This document shows positions 11,255-26,200 of a stretch of 64,000 nt of DNA, in pieces. This DNA comes from Manduca sexta. Taxonomy: Eukaryota; Arthropoda; Insecta; Lepidoptera; Sphingidae. The stretch lies in contig NC_051142.1 in the NCBI RefSeq assembly GCF_014839805.1, forward strand, positions 744,001-808,000, given 5' to 3'. A model generated the notes under the pieces. That model was not told the DNA's origin. It worked only from the letters and a program-made list of their open reading frames with translations, and did no database searches. The position numbers were made by a program, and so were the translations under genes. The first letter of the stretch is position 1; each line of letters opens with the position of its first letter.

Positions 11255-14200
11255 GTATTGTAACTTATTCTAATATCTATTAATAATACTTTTAAAATCA
11301 TTTCCAATTGTGTAAAGAAGGCTGTAGTAATTTTATGAACTAATTATTTTCAGTGGGTGATCTGCACAGCGCCATCTAGTGTCTAGTAGTAACTCTATTA
11401 CATACGTAGTTAAAGCGTTTTGTGTAGTGTTTATGTGTGTAAAGGGTAGATGGCGCTGTATTACAAATTACATGCTATAAGTAGTTTTTTACTTGTAAAC
11501 TATTACAAGTAAAAGAACGATAAATTACTGTGTTTAATAAATATTCTGAAGCTTTCACTCTATTCGGATTTTGGCAACTGTATTTGTAATCCCATTTAAT
11601 AGACATGCAAATTTGTTGGACTATATCCAAATATAACGAACACGCAGTCGTGTTCGTTGTCATTGTCATTGTCGGGCTCCGAACAGAGCCACGTTTGTAT
11701 CCCGCGTGGATTTTTGTTGACGCCAGTTTTCACCGCCAGGGTCGGAGTGCGACAGCGAGTCGGAACGCGAATGGGCGTGCCCGGCCAAACGCCGGCGGTG
11801 CGAGCGCGACTGTTCCCCTGTCAGCACCGGCTCCCTTTCCCGCACCTCCAGTCTCGCACAGTTCGAATCCTTGGAGCGGTCCTGTGCGGCGCCGGTGTCA
11901 CCCAGCCTCTCCCCGGATTCGCTGGAGTCGCCGCCACCATCGCCGCCACCTGCGCGCATTCCTGCACCCCGAACACATCTTTCCGCCGAAAACCTCAGCG
12001 AAGACAGTGGCTACAGCGAACGCTCGCGACGGCCGCCTCCGCCCGCGCAACGGCGCCCGCCCGAAATAGCGCACCGGCCGCCGGCCGCCGCCGGTAGCGC
12101 GCCCTGCCTCACCGCGTCACCCAGTGCCGAGCGGCGGCCGCCCCGCGCCGCGCGCGCTCTCTCGCTCCCCGCCGAGCTCGACGTGTGCGCCGAGCCGCGC
12201 CGCCACGCCGCACACCGCGCGCGCTTCCGACAAACCTTTGAAGTCAGTGACAATCTCACCGTCAGCGTGGCAGACCTCACGGCGCTGGACTACCGCGGCG
12301 GGCCGCGGCGGCCGCGTCTGCCGCCGCCGCCCCCGCCTCCCCGGGCACACAGGCAACCTCCCCCGCCGCCTCCTGTGGAGGTCATCACGCATCATCCGAC
12401 CGAATCACCCGCGCGGGAACCAAGTGCGGGCAGTGATTCTACAACGGAATCCGAACGTGCTTTCGCTAGAGAAATGGAAGATACCGCAAAAAGGTTAGAT
12501 GAAACCGCGAGGAGAGCACTTGCTGAAAGCGCCGACTACGATCGCGAACTATCAGTGTTGACGGCGAAACGGATGCGAGATTCATGGGGCGCGTGGGACG
12601 ACGTGCTCGACGAACTGCGCCGGCGCATGGAGCCGTCATCCCCGACGCCGTCGCCGCCGCGCTCGCCCTCCCCCGACCCAATCAGGCAGCCTGCATTTAC
12701 ATCGACGCCGTTGAGGTCAGATGTCGCTCGCGTTCGGTCGACGCCTGAGTTACGCGCCAGAGCGACTCCTCATCGAGAAACGCCGGAAGAATTACGCGCG
12801 TCTTTACAACTAGTAGCGCCACCGCCCCCGGGTTCAGCGCCGCCGGCGCGCTCCGTGTCCGCAGGCTCCAAGGGAGTGACGTTCTCGCCGGTCGTGGCGG
12901 AAGTGAGCTGGCGGGAGACGAGCGCGAGCACCACCGAAAGCGAGACGACCGCGAGCGACGACGCCGACGACGCGGAGGTAGTGGTAATCATGGAGGGGGG
13001 AGGCGAGGAAGCGCGCGCGCCGGCCGCAGAGCGCGCCGCCGCCATGACGGAAGCGGGCGCGCGCGCGCCTCGCGGCCGCATAGCAGGCTTCCTCTCGCGG
13101 TTTGCGAACTTCCGATTTTCGGGGCGCAAGGAGAAAAAATCGAGGGGCGCAGGCGCGAACGCGCGGCCTCCCGTCGCCGCGGCATCGCCGGCAGACGCGG
13201 GGCAGGGACCGCGCGCGGCGGCCGCCGGGCCGCAGTATGTGCGAATCCCGCTGAAAGAGGAGGGTGTGTCGCGGGCGGCGGCACCCCCCGTGGCGGGTGG
13301 CGTGGCGCACAAGCCGCCGCGGCCGCGCCCGCCGCCCGCTCCGGCGCCGGGCGTGCTAGAGACCGACGTGGACACGCAGCGCACCGTGCTGCACGCGCGC
13401 TCGCTGCTCGCGCTGGCGCCCCCGGACCAGCGCACGCCGCGCCCACACAAGTCCATGGAGTTCCTGCTCGACAAGGAGAGCGCCCAGACCGTGCAGGTGA
13501 GTCCACACATTCACTATAATCATACAGTTACATTCCGAGCCGACGAGCTGCAATGTTTACAAACAGGCTGCGCGGCGCCGGCCGCCGACCGTTACCCGGC
13601 GAGGCGCCGTGTGCTAATCGTTTGCAACATGCTATGCGTGATACGGGCATACATAAATGTAATAGATTGCGTCCTAAACCGTGACTAAATAACGCCGATG
13701 TCCTCGAATATAATCCTTATAGAGCACAAAAACTTCCCAAGCGAGTAGTGGCGCAGAGCGCACAACGTAATGCGTTACAGGCGCGCTCCCCGAGGGACGC
13801 CGCTGGTGTTGCGACACGGCGGCCGCGAGCCGACCGTATTCACACGCAATACATTTGAACAGGGCGGAGGTGAAAGTGTCACATAACACTATTGCCGGGC
13901 CATGTTCACGTACTGTATCCATCGCGATCGGCTGACCCGGCGTGGCACAGGCGCTGCGACGGCGCTGCTCGGGGGCGTCTGTCTTATCAATTTACCGGCC
14001 ATCGAATAATGTCCTGGACTTTCTGCCTTTAATTTATTCCAAACAATTCGCGATTAGTCTTGCGCAATCTATCATTCCCTTGGAGAAAGGCGTTGTAGAA
14101 TAATTAGCTTCGAGACAGTGATTTATTGATTTTACCAGTTCTGTTACTCTAGATTAGTCAACGCAGGTAGTAAAAGATAAACTGCGCTGAAAGTTCCGAC

Positions 14201-17200
14201 TACTTATCTAAAAGAATTATGTATTTCGCATCGCAAACTGACGCATTGGTTATTCACAATCTGGTTATATCAAATAGATGTGACCGCCATGAATTAAAAT
14301 TACAAAACAACAAGATATCACCACCGTAGGTAAATATTACATTCCTTCAAAACCATCTCAAATATGATTTATACAGACACTTGAAACCATAATGTCAATT
14401 TATCGAAACAAATTGCACTTTAAGCGCTTTTCTGAAACCCACAAATCACATGTAACTTTAACAAACACCAGATTCTCTAAGTGTTCTCAAAGAAATTTAC
14501 AAGCTTTAAAGAACAAAAAATATCGCATAACGAAGTACTTACAGCAAAAAACTGTACACATCGTAAAACCCAAGTCACATAACAACATGTTACCACTATG
14601 CACATCTGTTTTTGTTGGTCGATGATTGTCGTTGTATGATATCACATCGAAATACGTTGATATTATTACTGAAGTATCTTGTAATACTTGAATCAAATTT
14701 ATATTAACTATCATGGATGATTAAAATAAAAGGAAGAGGACAGATTATTCTGTTTACCATACGTCTGTTAAATTGTAGAAAACCGAAAAAAATATATATT
14801 TGATATTATAAAACATTAAATTAGTACCAACATTTATACTGGCCAAAAAATAACTAATGACTACATAATTCCTAATTTTCGCAACTTCTGGACACAGAAA
14901 GATATAGATATAAATTCTAACATAAAAATTCAAAGAGGATTTGAAACTCGACATGTCGCTAGTGGGCTGTCGATCAATCACTCGCGACATTGATACAATG
15001 GATCATAAATATACATAACGAATAAACGCCTTATATACAGCAGCGGGAACATTCTTCTTGGAATCTTTAGCAAAATATTTTCTTACATTGAAAGTACAAT
15101 CTAATGTTATTTTATGGACAGGAATATCGTAATTTCAATAAGTAGGTATTGTTCTAGTGATTTTAATACAAAGTTACATTACATTCGTTTAAAAAAAAGT
15201 ACAAAGAACAAATTGATTGTTCTATACATAAAATAAACCAGATTTAATATAACCACTACAAATGTTTCCTAATTTGGTCAAACATCGTGAAACAACCACA
15301 GTTCTGCGATCAGCCTGTTCGACTACAACCCGAATCATTCATAAAGCTACACACACATAACTGGAAAAGCGTGTGCAACATGAAATCATTCGTTCATGTC
15401 CGTCTTCAGTTCACACGACGAAATTGCTGCCCGTGACACGGTAATTCCGTATGACGTCACTGTAATCTGTCATTGTTATTGCTCGTATGACAATAACAAT
15501 AGCTTTTCCTCTATATACGGTATTTTCGCTATACCCACTGATATTAATGTAAAATGTGGATGTTTAAATAAATTAATTATGAATTGCCTTTTTACAATGA
15601 TTTTAGTTTGTCTAAATGCGTTAAATGCTAACAACTGGTCTGAACATTTTTCCAGTAATATCAGTAGACGCCTCGTGACCACGAAGGCTGCAAAGTTTTC
15701 GAAACGTCGGAAGATATTTTTAATATACAAAAAGCGATAAAATCTGCAAAATAGTTTTATTTTAACAGTAATATAAAGATTTATCCACGAGTTATTTCAT
15801 CTACTTTAACACGCTCGGAGCCGCGAGCAAAATGACATTTTGATTCAATCAGTGTCGTAAGATACTGTAGTTTTTGAAACCCACAACAAATGAAATCGAA
15901 GTATGGGATTGGTGCTCGCGTGTCTATTACAGCTATTATAAACATAACTGATTTGAAATGTGTTGATTCAAAATTGGCTGTTTCATTTCTGGTTTTTAAT
16001 TGATCGGTTTGTTCACGCAACTTGAAACCTATAGCCCACAGCCCATAGTGTAAATGCGAAAGTTTACGATTACTCAATCAGACTTTATACGCTACAGATT
16101 TGGGTATTAGAAACTATAGTATAGTTATAGTTGTACCGTGAAGCAAAATGCTACAGTTTTGGGTATTGTAAACTATATTATAGTTAGTATAATATACTTA
16201 TAAGGGTTAACGAAACCCTTTAAACCCATCTAATTTTATAATGTTAATGATATCGTTTTATAGAAAAATGTAAAGAAAATAATTGATTAAATAGCAACAT
16301 ATCACTGCATATTATAATGTATAATAAAAGAAGTAACAAAAAATCATATGTTTTTGTAAGACAGCACAAAATAATACCAAAAATATATGCCTTTATTATG
16401 CATCCAGCTTTTACCGGTCACATTTACTGTAAAGTATATTGCCTTATGGGTAGACATGCTAAATATTTTATAGATAATTTAACTATTGATAGGCTCGCTC
16501 CCTATCACATATTGGGACGGAATACACACGGCAAAAATTGGGTGCACCAGTTACGACTCTGCCCACCCTTTCGGGGATAGAAGTCGTGAATGTGTTTTTA
16601 CTGTTAATAGGTACAAGTTATAAATGCACGCAGTCGGTTATAACATCGGGGGCTTTATTTCAGTATGGTAATATGTTACATACGTATTAAAATATAAAAT
16701 TTATGATTTGTTTGTGTGGGTTTTGCGTTAGAATTCGATACGAAAGAATTTCGTGCGATTTTAGGTACGAAATTCTTGGCGTAGGTTTTAACATCCATTG
16801 GATTTAAGTAATAATTGCTATTTGCCCACGTCTCCGCCTACGTTTGTTATCTAAGAACAATTTGAAAGGTGTTTTATAGTGTTTTATTAATCAAATTTGA
16901 CATTTGACCTATTTGCAATTAAATCACATTAGAATAAGCAACGGCAAGGAACGAACAAAAATTCTTAAAACTTTGTGATTTAATTTAGTAGGTTTTCGTT
17001 GATGAGGCTTTTTCATTATCTAGGGTATATTTATCAAGCTAATCTTCTTTGTGTGCATAGCAGAGAAAATAACTTAAAAACTTCAATTGTGTGATAATTT
17101 ACAACTAGAAAACCCTGTTTTAAAGCACCACGGGAAAAAATTGTACCTTTCTTGACAACTTAAATGTTTTAAACTTGGAACAGTCGTTAATTTTCAAAGA

Positions 17201-20200
17201 TAATTTCAGATTTTTCGCCTTTATAAGATCTCCCTAATGCATACTATTAAAAACTCAGCAATATCTATCAGCACTAGAGATGCCTATCGATATAAAACCT
17301 GCATCACACAAACGCATTGCAACATTAATGATTGCAAATTCTGTTTGATATTGCCATTCATGACCATAGACAAGCGTCTCTGCCCTTGTGCTCGTTCACT
17401 CCGACCTCGCCGAATGATAAACAGCTTTCAAAATTTTTATGTCAAGTTTTGTGAACATTGTTATGGGAATCTGCAGATTTCTAATTGTATGTTTAGAATA
17501 AAAAAAAATGTTTCGTTCATGTGAGTTTGATATGTAGAGGCCGGTAAAACGATTGCGATTTGCAATTGATCAGGTCTCATCCCGTATTTAACCGCCGACT
17601 TTTTTCACGACACAATTTAACACTAAGTTCAACCCGGCGAATTCCTTATTATCAATATCAAGAAAATAATGATTTCTTACATTTACGCGAATGTTAGAAA
17701 ATTATTTGACATATTTTATCGCGGTTTTCATATAATAATTTTCTCACGACGTTTCGAAGATTTTGCAGCTTTCGTTGTTACGGGAGGGACTTCACACTGG
17801 ACACAGGACAATTCTCCAAAACATCGGGAGAAAAGAATAATATAAAAAAAGTCAAATAGTTTTATGCCAATACCCAGAAAATGACAATTTTTTTTTATGT
17901 AGTTGTTGTCCAAAACTAATTTCTTTAAAGTGAACCATATTCAACAGTACAAGCGCCAGTTCAATGACTTCGAAAGTAACATTTTCACCTGACTGCGCTT
18001 CAAACCCTTATAACAACCCCTTTTCAGAGCGTAAAGGGAGGCCCGCTTTATATAGGCCAGTCATGTCTTATACTACAAAAAGGTCGGTATGCAAGGTAAA
18101 TGTTTGATAGTAAAGTAGGTTTTCCAATCGATTTTCAGGCGAAATCTTTTATTAAATTGTTGATAAATAGAGCTCCTAAATTGCAATTATCGAGCAATGC
18201 AACTATCTTCTTTGATTACCATAACTGCGTTGTCATAATAATAAAAAAAAAAATACTAATTTATTCCGCATAACTTCTTACTTACTTCTATGTCAAATAT
18301 CAATCAAGCAAATAAATCTGCAAAATTTTTAATTCGCATAATGTACAACAATTGCCATAAAAAACACAAGCATTATATTTATAAATTTTAAAGCCGTTAT
18401 CCTAAACGGATAATTATATTTAATGAATTTTAAAACCTGAACGGATTATCAATATTTACTCTAAAACCCGGTCCAAAATAGGTTAATTTTGAAACACATG
18501 TCAACAAAACCTAGATTTCACGAGCCAGCGGTCGGTATCCATTACAACCGGTCGTCACACGTCTCCATTTTATTTAGCGACCTTCTTGATTCTATTGTAC
18601 GAGAATGTGTGAGCTCCATGTAAACATGAATATGACTTGAGGCTTAACGCGTAAAGTGGACGTGGTATTTCGAACACTTTACCATAGGCGTAAAGTGTAT
18701 TTGGATATTAAGATGCCTTGGAGAAGGCATATGTTTAAATAATTATAACTTCGGTTAATTTAATGTAGCACGAGTAATTGTTGGCCGATTCGATCTTAGG
18801 GTACTCTCAAACATCGAAACAACAATAAAATACTTTCTCCAAAAACTCCATTGAAACATGAGTCTACACGACAATTTTTTACATATGTACATCTAAATTA
18901 TACACAATCCCTTCACAAGAATTACAGTACAAGTTCCAGTGCTCAAAAATCGATGTTACTAAAATAAGTTCATGAGTCATATAAAAAAAGTTCCCCCATA
19001 TGCAGAGCGTAGTGCATACTGAATACTGAGTTAGTGGTCCGTCGTGCAGTATTGGTAACACGTGCTCCTATTTAGTTACACGTTGCGTTATTCCGATGTG
19101 TACATGCGGTTGGTATTCGTGTTTTATCCTGCTAGTCCAATTCCAACGTTCGAAAAATGGGCTTCGGCAGTAAATTATTTGAATTTAGAATTGAAGAAAA
19201 CAGTATGTATATCAGATTAAACAAAAGATTTGAGTATGAGGCACAATACCATCAAATAATAAAAAAAAATTTTTTTTAGATTGAAACCTTTTTTATTTTA
19301 TAAAATAGGTAAATAATAAAAAGTGCTTATTGTTATAATTGATGCGCAAATTATTTTTTTTATATTACATGATTCGAAGTCTTTTTAGTAAATATTTCCA
19401 ATAATCTAGAAAGATAAATAAAGGAAGACTCATTAATGATTGTCTTTTCAATTTTTTTCCATCATGAAAATTTTTAATCTCATTTTCGCAACATAAATAA
19501 AATTCATGTAGAACCTTGTAATAGTAAACATGCGATTTCCTAAGCTACTTTAAGTCCTAAGTACTAAGGGCTGAGCCGTAAAATAGTCTTTATTTGAAAT
19601 TTAAATTGATCTCTACGTATAACCTGTGTTATTCTTATAATATAGTTCACAACAACCATATTTTACTTCCGAGTTTAACAACATTAAAATGATTCAGAAG
19701 ACTCTCCTTAAAAGGTATATAGGGTGTAGCTGAGGTTCATATAATCTACTATGATAATTAGTTGTTAACTAGGGTACACGATAGGGGAGCTCTTATCGCT
19801 AATTTAAGGATAGGGGTTCGTGATAACGAAACGAGTTTGAATTATTATTGTTTCGGATAGTGACTGCTTTTTCTGTTCTTCGATATTAGAATATAACTTA
19901 TCAATAAACGTAGACACATTATTATAATTAAAAATAAAAACAAGAATTATAGATACTTAGAAAACCGTCATAATTGTAAAATCTCAAATGCAATTCCTAT
20001 TTGTTGTGTTTAGCTAATAAATAGATATAAATGACAATTTTGTAAATTTTATTCATAAATATAACACACACGTAAAAAAGAAATTGTTTTTGGCCAGCAG
20101 AAAAATAACACATGTAAAGATTATTGATTTGTTATGTTTATGCGAATGTTAGACATTAAAATTAAACTATTTTTCGGATTTTGTCGCGGTTTTAATATTT

Positions 20201-23200
20201 TCGTTTTCTCCCGACGTGTCGAAGACCAAGTGACCACGAAGGTTGCAAAGTCTTCGATCCGTCGAGAGAAAAAAATATTAAAACCGCGACAAAATCCGAA
20301 AAATAGTTTAACTTTGAAGTGTAATGATTGTTTTCATTTAGCGAATCCAGTGTCTAACCAATCCATAACATGACAATAAGCTATCCAGTTTAAACTTCGC
20401 CCCACACTGTTGTAAAGTGTTGCGCATCGAGCGGACGCCCCAGGTTACCTGCCCGGATGAGGTCAAATTGAATTAAACGCATCCTGTAGTATTTCACGAT
20501 CAATAACGGTCTGCCATTGCCACTATTAGATTATAGCTCCTATTGGACTTTACTGGTGTGAAATGTATATGTGAGATGTATTGAAACCTATTGTTAAAGT
20601 CTGTAACATCGCATTAGTATTAACTATTATGTTGTTATAATATGTGTATTAGTAAATAAATAAAATCTTTCTGTAGTCACAAATCTTGTAAAGAATGCAG
20701 TTAGTAAAAAACCAGAATTGCATTTTGCAGTCTCAGTTAAGAATATAGGTATTTACTTAATAAGACAAGTTAATATAAGAAAACAAATGTGATACGGTTT
20801 CACAAGAATTCGTTAAAAAAATAATCACCTAACTTGCATATAAATAGGTCTTAACTGTTCTCACTTTTAATCCTAGTATTTAACAGTTTATTTACTTAAC
20901 AGGTGTCGCGTTACTTCCATTGAATAAATAGCATCCTTAAGCACAAGCAATTTGCATACATTTCCCTTTTAAAAACACGTCTCACATCCTGCGCGTTATA
21001 CCTAATTTCTCTGATAAAATATTCACATAAAGGATGCAGCGAATCCCAAGATCGTAGACTCATTCACTTAAGTTGATTCTCACAATGAGTTCACATAAAC
21101 AGTGTTGCGTTGGATTACTCATTGTGGTACTGGAATGTTTTTACGGCATTATATCTCCTGCTCATGACTTCATTACCCTGGTTCGTATCGTGTAATCGAT
21201 GTGACTGGCTTGTTTCGAGTTGAGTATCTTTGGCATAAATACTGTAAAAGGGATTTCAAATGGTCATGTTTATTTTGAAGATTCGTTTGAATGATTAAAT
21301 CGTCAATTGTCACGATTTAATCTAATTAAAATTAATTAATTTAAAACTATCCTTATTCTTTAATAATAAAGATTATAATCTGCTGAAAAAAAATATGACG
21401 GAAAATGAAAAAAGTTGTACTCGCTTATCACTTTAGTAAAAATAAAAAACTTTAAACATCAGCTACAGTGAGAATGATATTATAAAAGGCCATAGAAGAC
21501 CTTTGAAATATAACTAGTATTTAATATTATTTATCTCAAGCGTGTGAATCTTCTGTTAATTACTATTTAATATTCTTCACATAATGAGTTTAGGTATATG
21601 ATAACGTTTTTATCCACCATCATTACTTTAACTGATTACAAGGTACATACGTCGTATGACCTAAGACCTAAGCAATGTCAGAACTATTAAATTAATTGTT
21701 TCCATTACATAATAAGTAATCGTGGTTATATAATCCTTGTGTTAAGACAAGTAAACATCCTCATGATTTTATTAAGATCCTATATTGCCTCAATATGGAA
21801 GGGCTTCCACGATGACTCTCCATTTCAATCAGTCTTGAGCTTTGTGTTCATTTATTTGTAAGGTAAACAACGCTACATAAAACAGTTACACGTAAACGAA
21901 TAGATGATCATTAAGGTATTGGAATTATGTCAGACATTTCTGTAAACACAATAATAAAACAAATTGTTATGATGACAAAAATCTTCAATATAACAATTCC
22001 AACCTCGTCCAATTGCCCTGTATCTTGTAAATGAATACTTCAAAGCAGTCTAGGGTCAATCCGACCTATTTCCAGATATAGACCGAGCTTATCCGGCCGA
22101 TCCGTCGGCCCGGATCCGCTCGGAGGCATGCCACAGATAACACTAACTCACTTTATACACATCGGGGTCAATTCCCAACTTGAGGTAAAGTTAATCTATC
22201 GAGTTATGGCTTTTGAATCGCTCCGTTTATCTAAACTACACTGAATTGGGTTTAATGCAATTTAGCTGCTGGCTTGTTTCGTTGTTGTTTAATTTTTTAC
22301 TCGAATTTTCGACTTTATTGCTGATAATTTTTATTAACTATGGAGCAGAGGGGATAGATGATTTTTTCCGACTGGGAACTCATCACAACATATAGGTATT
22401 AAGGTACATGAACGTAGTCTGCATATTGTTCTAATGATAATTAGATTGTACAAAAAATTTACATTAAGAGAAGCCAACACGAATCAGTTTATATAGATCC
22501 TCCGTCACTGCTATGGCGATAACAAAAAGATACACACAAGAATTGAAAGTTATTATTATATTCTCATTTAATAAAAATCTAACACATTATTAAAACGTTT
22601 GCAAATTCTGAAGCAAAAACTAATTCACAAACATACACGAGTTCTACATAATATTTATACGCCTGATGACGTTACGGCTGACTGAACGTACAAAACGCAA
22701 TTTATATGTTTTCGCAGTAAACACTTGGGTCAAGCAACTCTGTAGGCAGATTGTAGGAGTCTGTGACTGTATCTTAAGACGTGGGAAGACATAACGAGCC
22801 CTATGGAATAACCTACGCGATTAAACATTATTGTATGCAAAATGATCGCGATTATGTGATGGAAAGTGACATAAGACTTATTGGAAACTTTATCGATCAG
22901 CGGCTCAAGAATTCTTTATGAGAATTTATATTTGATACAATATTTGTGATATAAAAGACAATGTATATTTAACCGTGTAATAATCTATAATATAAAAATG
23001 AATCTCTTTTCGCTAATTCTCTTTTTGTTGTGTTATTTATTGCCAGGAAGTTGAGCGGAACATAGAACATTTAAGAAAACTTAACGACATTATTTATTTT
23101 ACATAACAGTCAGCAATTGGCAGAATGTGCGCTGCAAATTCATACTTTAGATAGGACAATGTCTTTCGGTTCAACTAGTACCCTATGTTTATTAGATCGA

Positions 23201-26200
23201 AAAATCGAGTGGTAATCTTCATGTTCAGAACTATAATCCTTGATTTTTCAACTCTGGCGAATATGCGAAGTTGGTTAATTATTACTTCAACAAAGCAACT
23301 ATTCTTATAAATGCATAATAATGTTTCCAAAAAGGTCATAACTAAATATATTGCTACAATAACCTTTGACATGAAATAGTTTCATTGGCCAAATCAAGTG
23401 ATGCCAATTTTTACATTCGTGACTCAACACAGTGAGTCCTTTGAATTAGTAATGTGGGTGTCTCCGCATATTCCTGTCTGAAATACAAGTCACATGCCGG
23501 CAAATATATAACAAAGTTATAGTTCCGTATTTATCAGTCGCATCAACATAGTGGAATGTTTCCAGTATCAAGATTAAACGGATTATACGCGGCTTAACGC
23601 AAATAATATTAACCGTGGCGTGTTGCGGTGAACTTTGGTAGAAATATTATTAAAATTGCAAGCTGAAACAATTCAGCTAAACTGTTATTAAAATCCAAAA
23701 CCAAACAAACGCATAACTTGTTAAAACGTTAATTCATCATTTACAATGAGATGCGAGAAAAATTAAAAATACAATTGTTTTTTATGTAATACTTTATTAG
23801 TATGTAATCTGTTTTAATACCATTAAAAACTCTTTCATAATATTGTTTTATAGTATCGATGTTAAGTGCTCTTTCAGTAATGTAATTACAAATCGCCACA
23901 ATACTCCTCAAGTTAATTTAGGATCTATTATTAGGAACGAATTGCGTGCTATCATGTCATAACTGCTCCAAACCCCATAAAATACTCATAATTCGGGGTG
24001 TTTGTCCACTTGTGGCGACTAACCCTTGATCAATGTTCTGCTCCCGAAATGTCCGTAGTCGGATTATACACCTCACGTGACGTAGTTAGAGTCGATTTTA
24101 GTATACACGACATTTATATGACAACTCGTAATGGCGCCCGCCGGAATGTCACCTGTCAAGCTGTCATCGACCTAATTTCCCGTAGCCTCTTCAGTGTAAT
24201 TTAGTATTTATCTTGGTTTTTGCTTAGAATAATAATTTAAAGTGACGCGTCAGTCAAATACTAGTAGGCAATCGTCAATTGATTTGATCTATTCTACGGA
24301 TACATAGTTTATACTGGATGTATAAATCAAGTTTCCTTTGCCCATTTTTGTAAAACTTAAATGTCAAATTCATACAATATTGATAATTAATTTAAATTTC
24401 CAATTTCCTTAATTCTAAAGAAATAAACAAGCATTAGCTTGTATTAATAGAACGAATGAAACCAAACACCTACGTTTAATATGCTACGGTAATTGCATTA
24501 CGAATACAGCAGATAATGTGTGTCGCTATTAGGCAACTTTTGCCGGGGCCCGGAAACCGATCGGAATAACATCGCATTGGCTACAGACGATCGCCGAATG
24601 CTGATTCAATGGATATAATTTTGATTCAGTACACGATGAACGATAGTTTCCTAATATGCATTGCTTCCTTAGACAGTGATCGAATATTTTTTTATGCGTC
24701 TACAAAATAGCGTTGCTTATTTGAGTAAATTGTAGATAGAATTTGCTTGCTTTTACAATTGTCATTGTTCAACAGTTCTAGAATGCTTAAACAGAAAACC
24801 GGATTGTGCCAATTCCGTGATACTTTTATTTAATACTGTGGCACGTTTGTGAATTACAGCTCGTTCGCCGGCCATGTTTTATAACTACCCTAAATCCCTT
24901 TATGGCGGCATTCGGAGGCCATTTTCCAATTTAACTCGCTCCTATTCACATTGCATTAAAGTTGGACAGCCGCTTTGTTGACGAGAAGTGGCGGGCTGAT
25001 TGTGTTACTTTCAGACGAAGGATATAATGCAAAAACTCTTCATCCTGTTAGCTCGCTGGATAACTTTTAAACTAATATATCCTTGGTTTGTATCTTTATG
25101 TAAAAATAATATATAGGTTTTAATTCGTCTTAAATGAAAATTATGATCGTCTGCTTAAGAAATATTAACTCGACTGGAAATAATATGTACTAGGACGTCA
25201 TGAACATAAAGTGGTCTTACATACTCGTTAAGGAAGTGAAACCAAAAATAAAGTAATAAACATCATTATTTTTTTAATATGAAAATTATAAACATCACAC
25301 TTTATGTATTCGGTATAATTTTTTTTTTTCACCGGATACGAAATCACTATTATATTAACTTAATAGCAATAAACTGGAGAAATTTATCTCTCGATCTGCC
25401 AGTGTCAAGCTTTATGCCAAAATGCAGAATTCTTTATCTCAGTTTGCCAAGTGCTGTGTCGACTGGTGCCAGTCAGCTGTTCGGAAGATGGGTGATAAAA
25501 AATATAACGACCACTCTGCCAGCTTTTAATCGTTATTTTATTATCTCTAGCATTAATCTTAACTAGCCGTCCAGAAATCAGTACTCGCATTAATATTTTG
25601 TTTTTCAATAATATTCGAAAATTAAGTAGTTTATAGGTAGTACAATTTAGTTTCCACACAATTTATGTTTATATAACGCAATTAATTATAAGCAGATGTT
25701 TATATTGTTAATTGTTTTTTGTAGAGTTTCCGTAGTATAATTTCAATTAGGGCATAGGTTTAAGGAGTACAATCTAGTCTTAATGTAATTTTATGCTTAA
25801 GTATTCATTATAATGATTGTGTTCTGTGTTATGCTTTATTTAAATAATAAAAAAAATGTATATATGTTTTTTTCGTTTTTGTCTATTTACGGTTCAGTTT
25901 CGTATATAGAGTTCATCATTGTTATATATTTTGACTTCGTTATTGTATGTTTATTAATAAATAAATCTTGTTTTGAATGAAATACGTTTATGCTCTAATT
26001 TTTTAGATTCGACACGGTATTAAAATATAGGTTTAGGTAACAATATTAACCATTGCTTATGAGTAAATCCTCCGTAAATATACAAGAAAAACTAATTGAT
26101 CAAACGTCTAGTACGTACTACTTTCAAACCTATAAATAAATATTTTTCAAGAGTGTTTCACAGGCGCCATAACACTTCAAAAATATTTCCAATGCCCATC

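Larger units (their letters stand above)
11255..11739 (+). other. Short intron with a 93-bp inverted repeat
   Basis: This 485-bp intron is bounded by gtattg and caccgccag. It contains perfect 12-bp inverted arms at 11366-11377 and 11448-11459, each carrying the GCGCCATCTA core. The rest is AT-rich, with stops in the frame used by the neighbouring exons. Confidence 0.7.

Noticed and set aside
11605..12097. Two overlapping + strand open frames of 146-154 codons at the start of the large exon
   Set aside because: They are out of frame with the frame fixed by phase matching across 11254/11740 and by the downstream exons.
12770..13510. 246-codon minus-strand open frame opposite the large exon, and several smaller ones in other frames
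   Set aside because: It is a by-product of very high GC, where stops are rare. The + frame has matching splice phases and exon context and the antisense ones do not.
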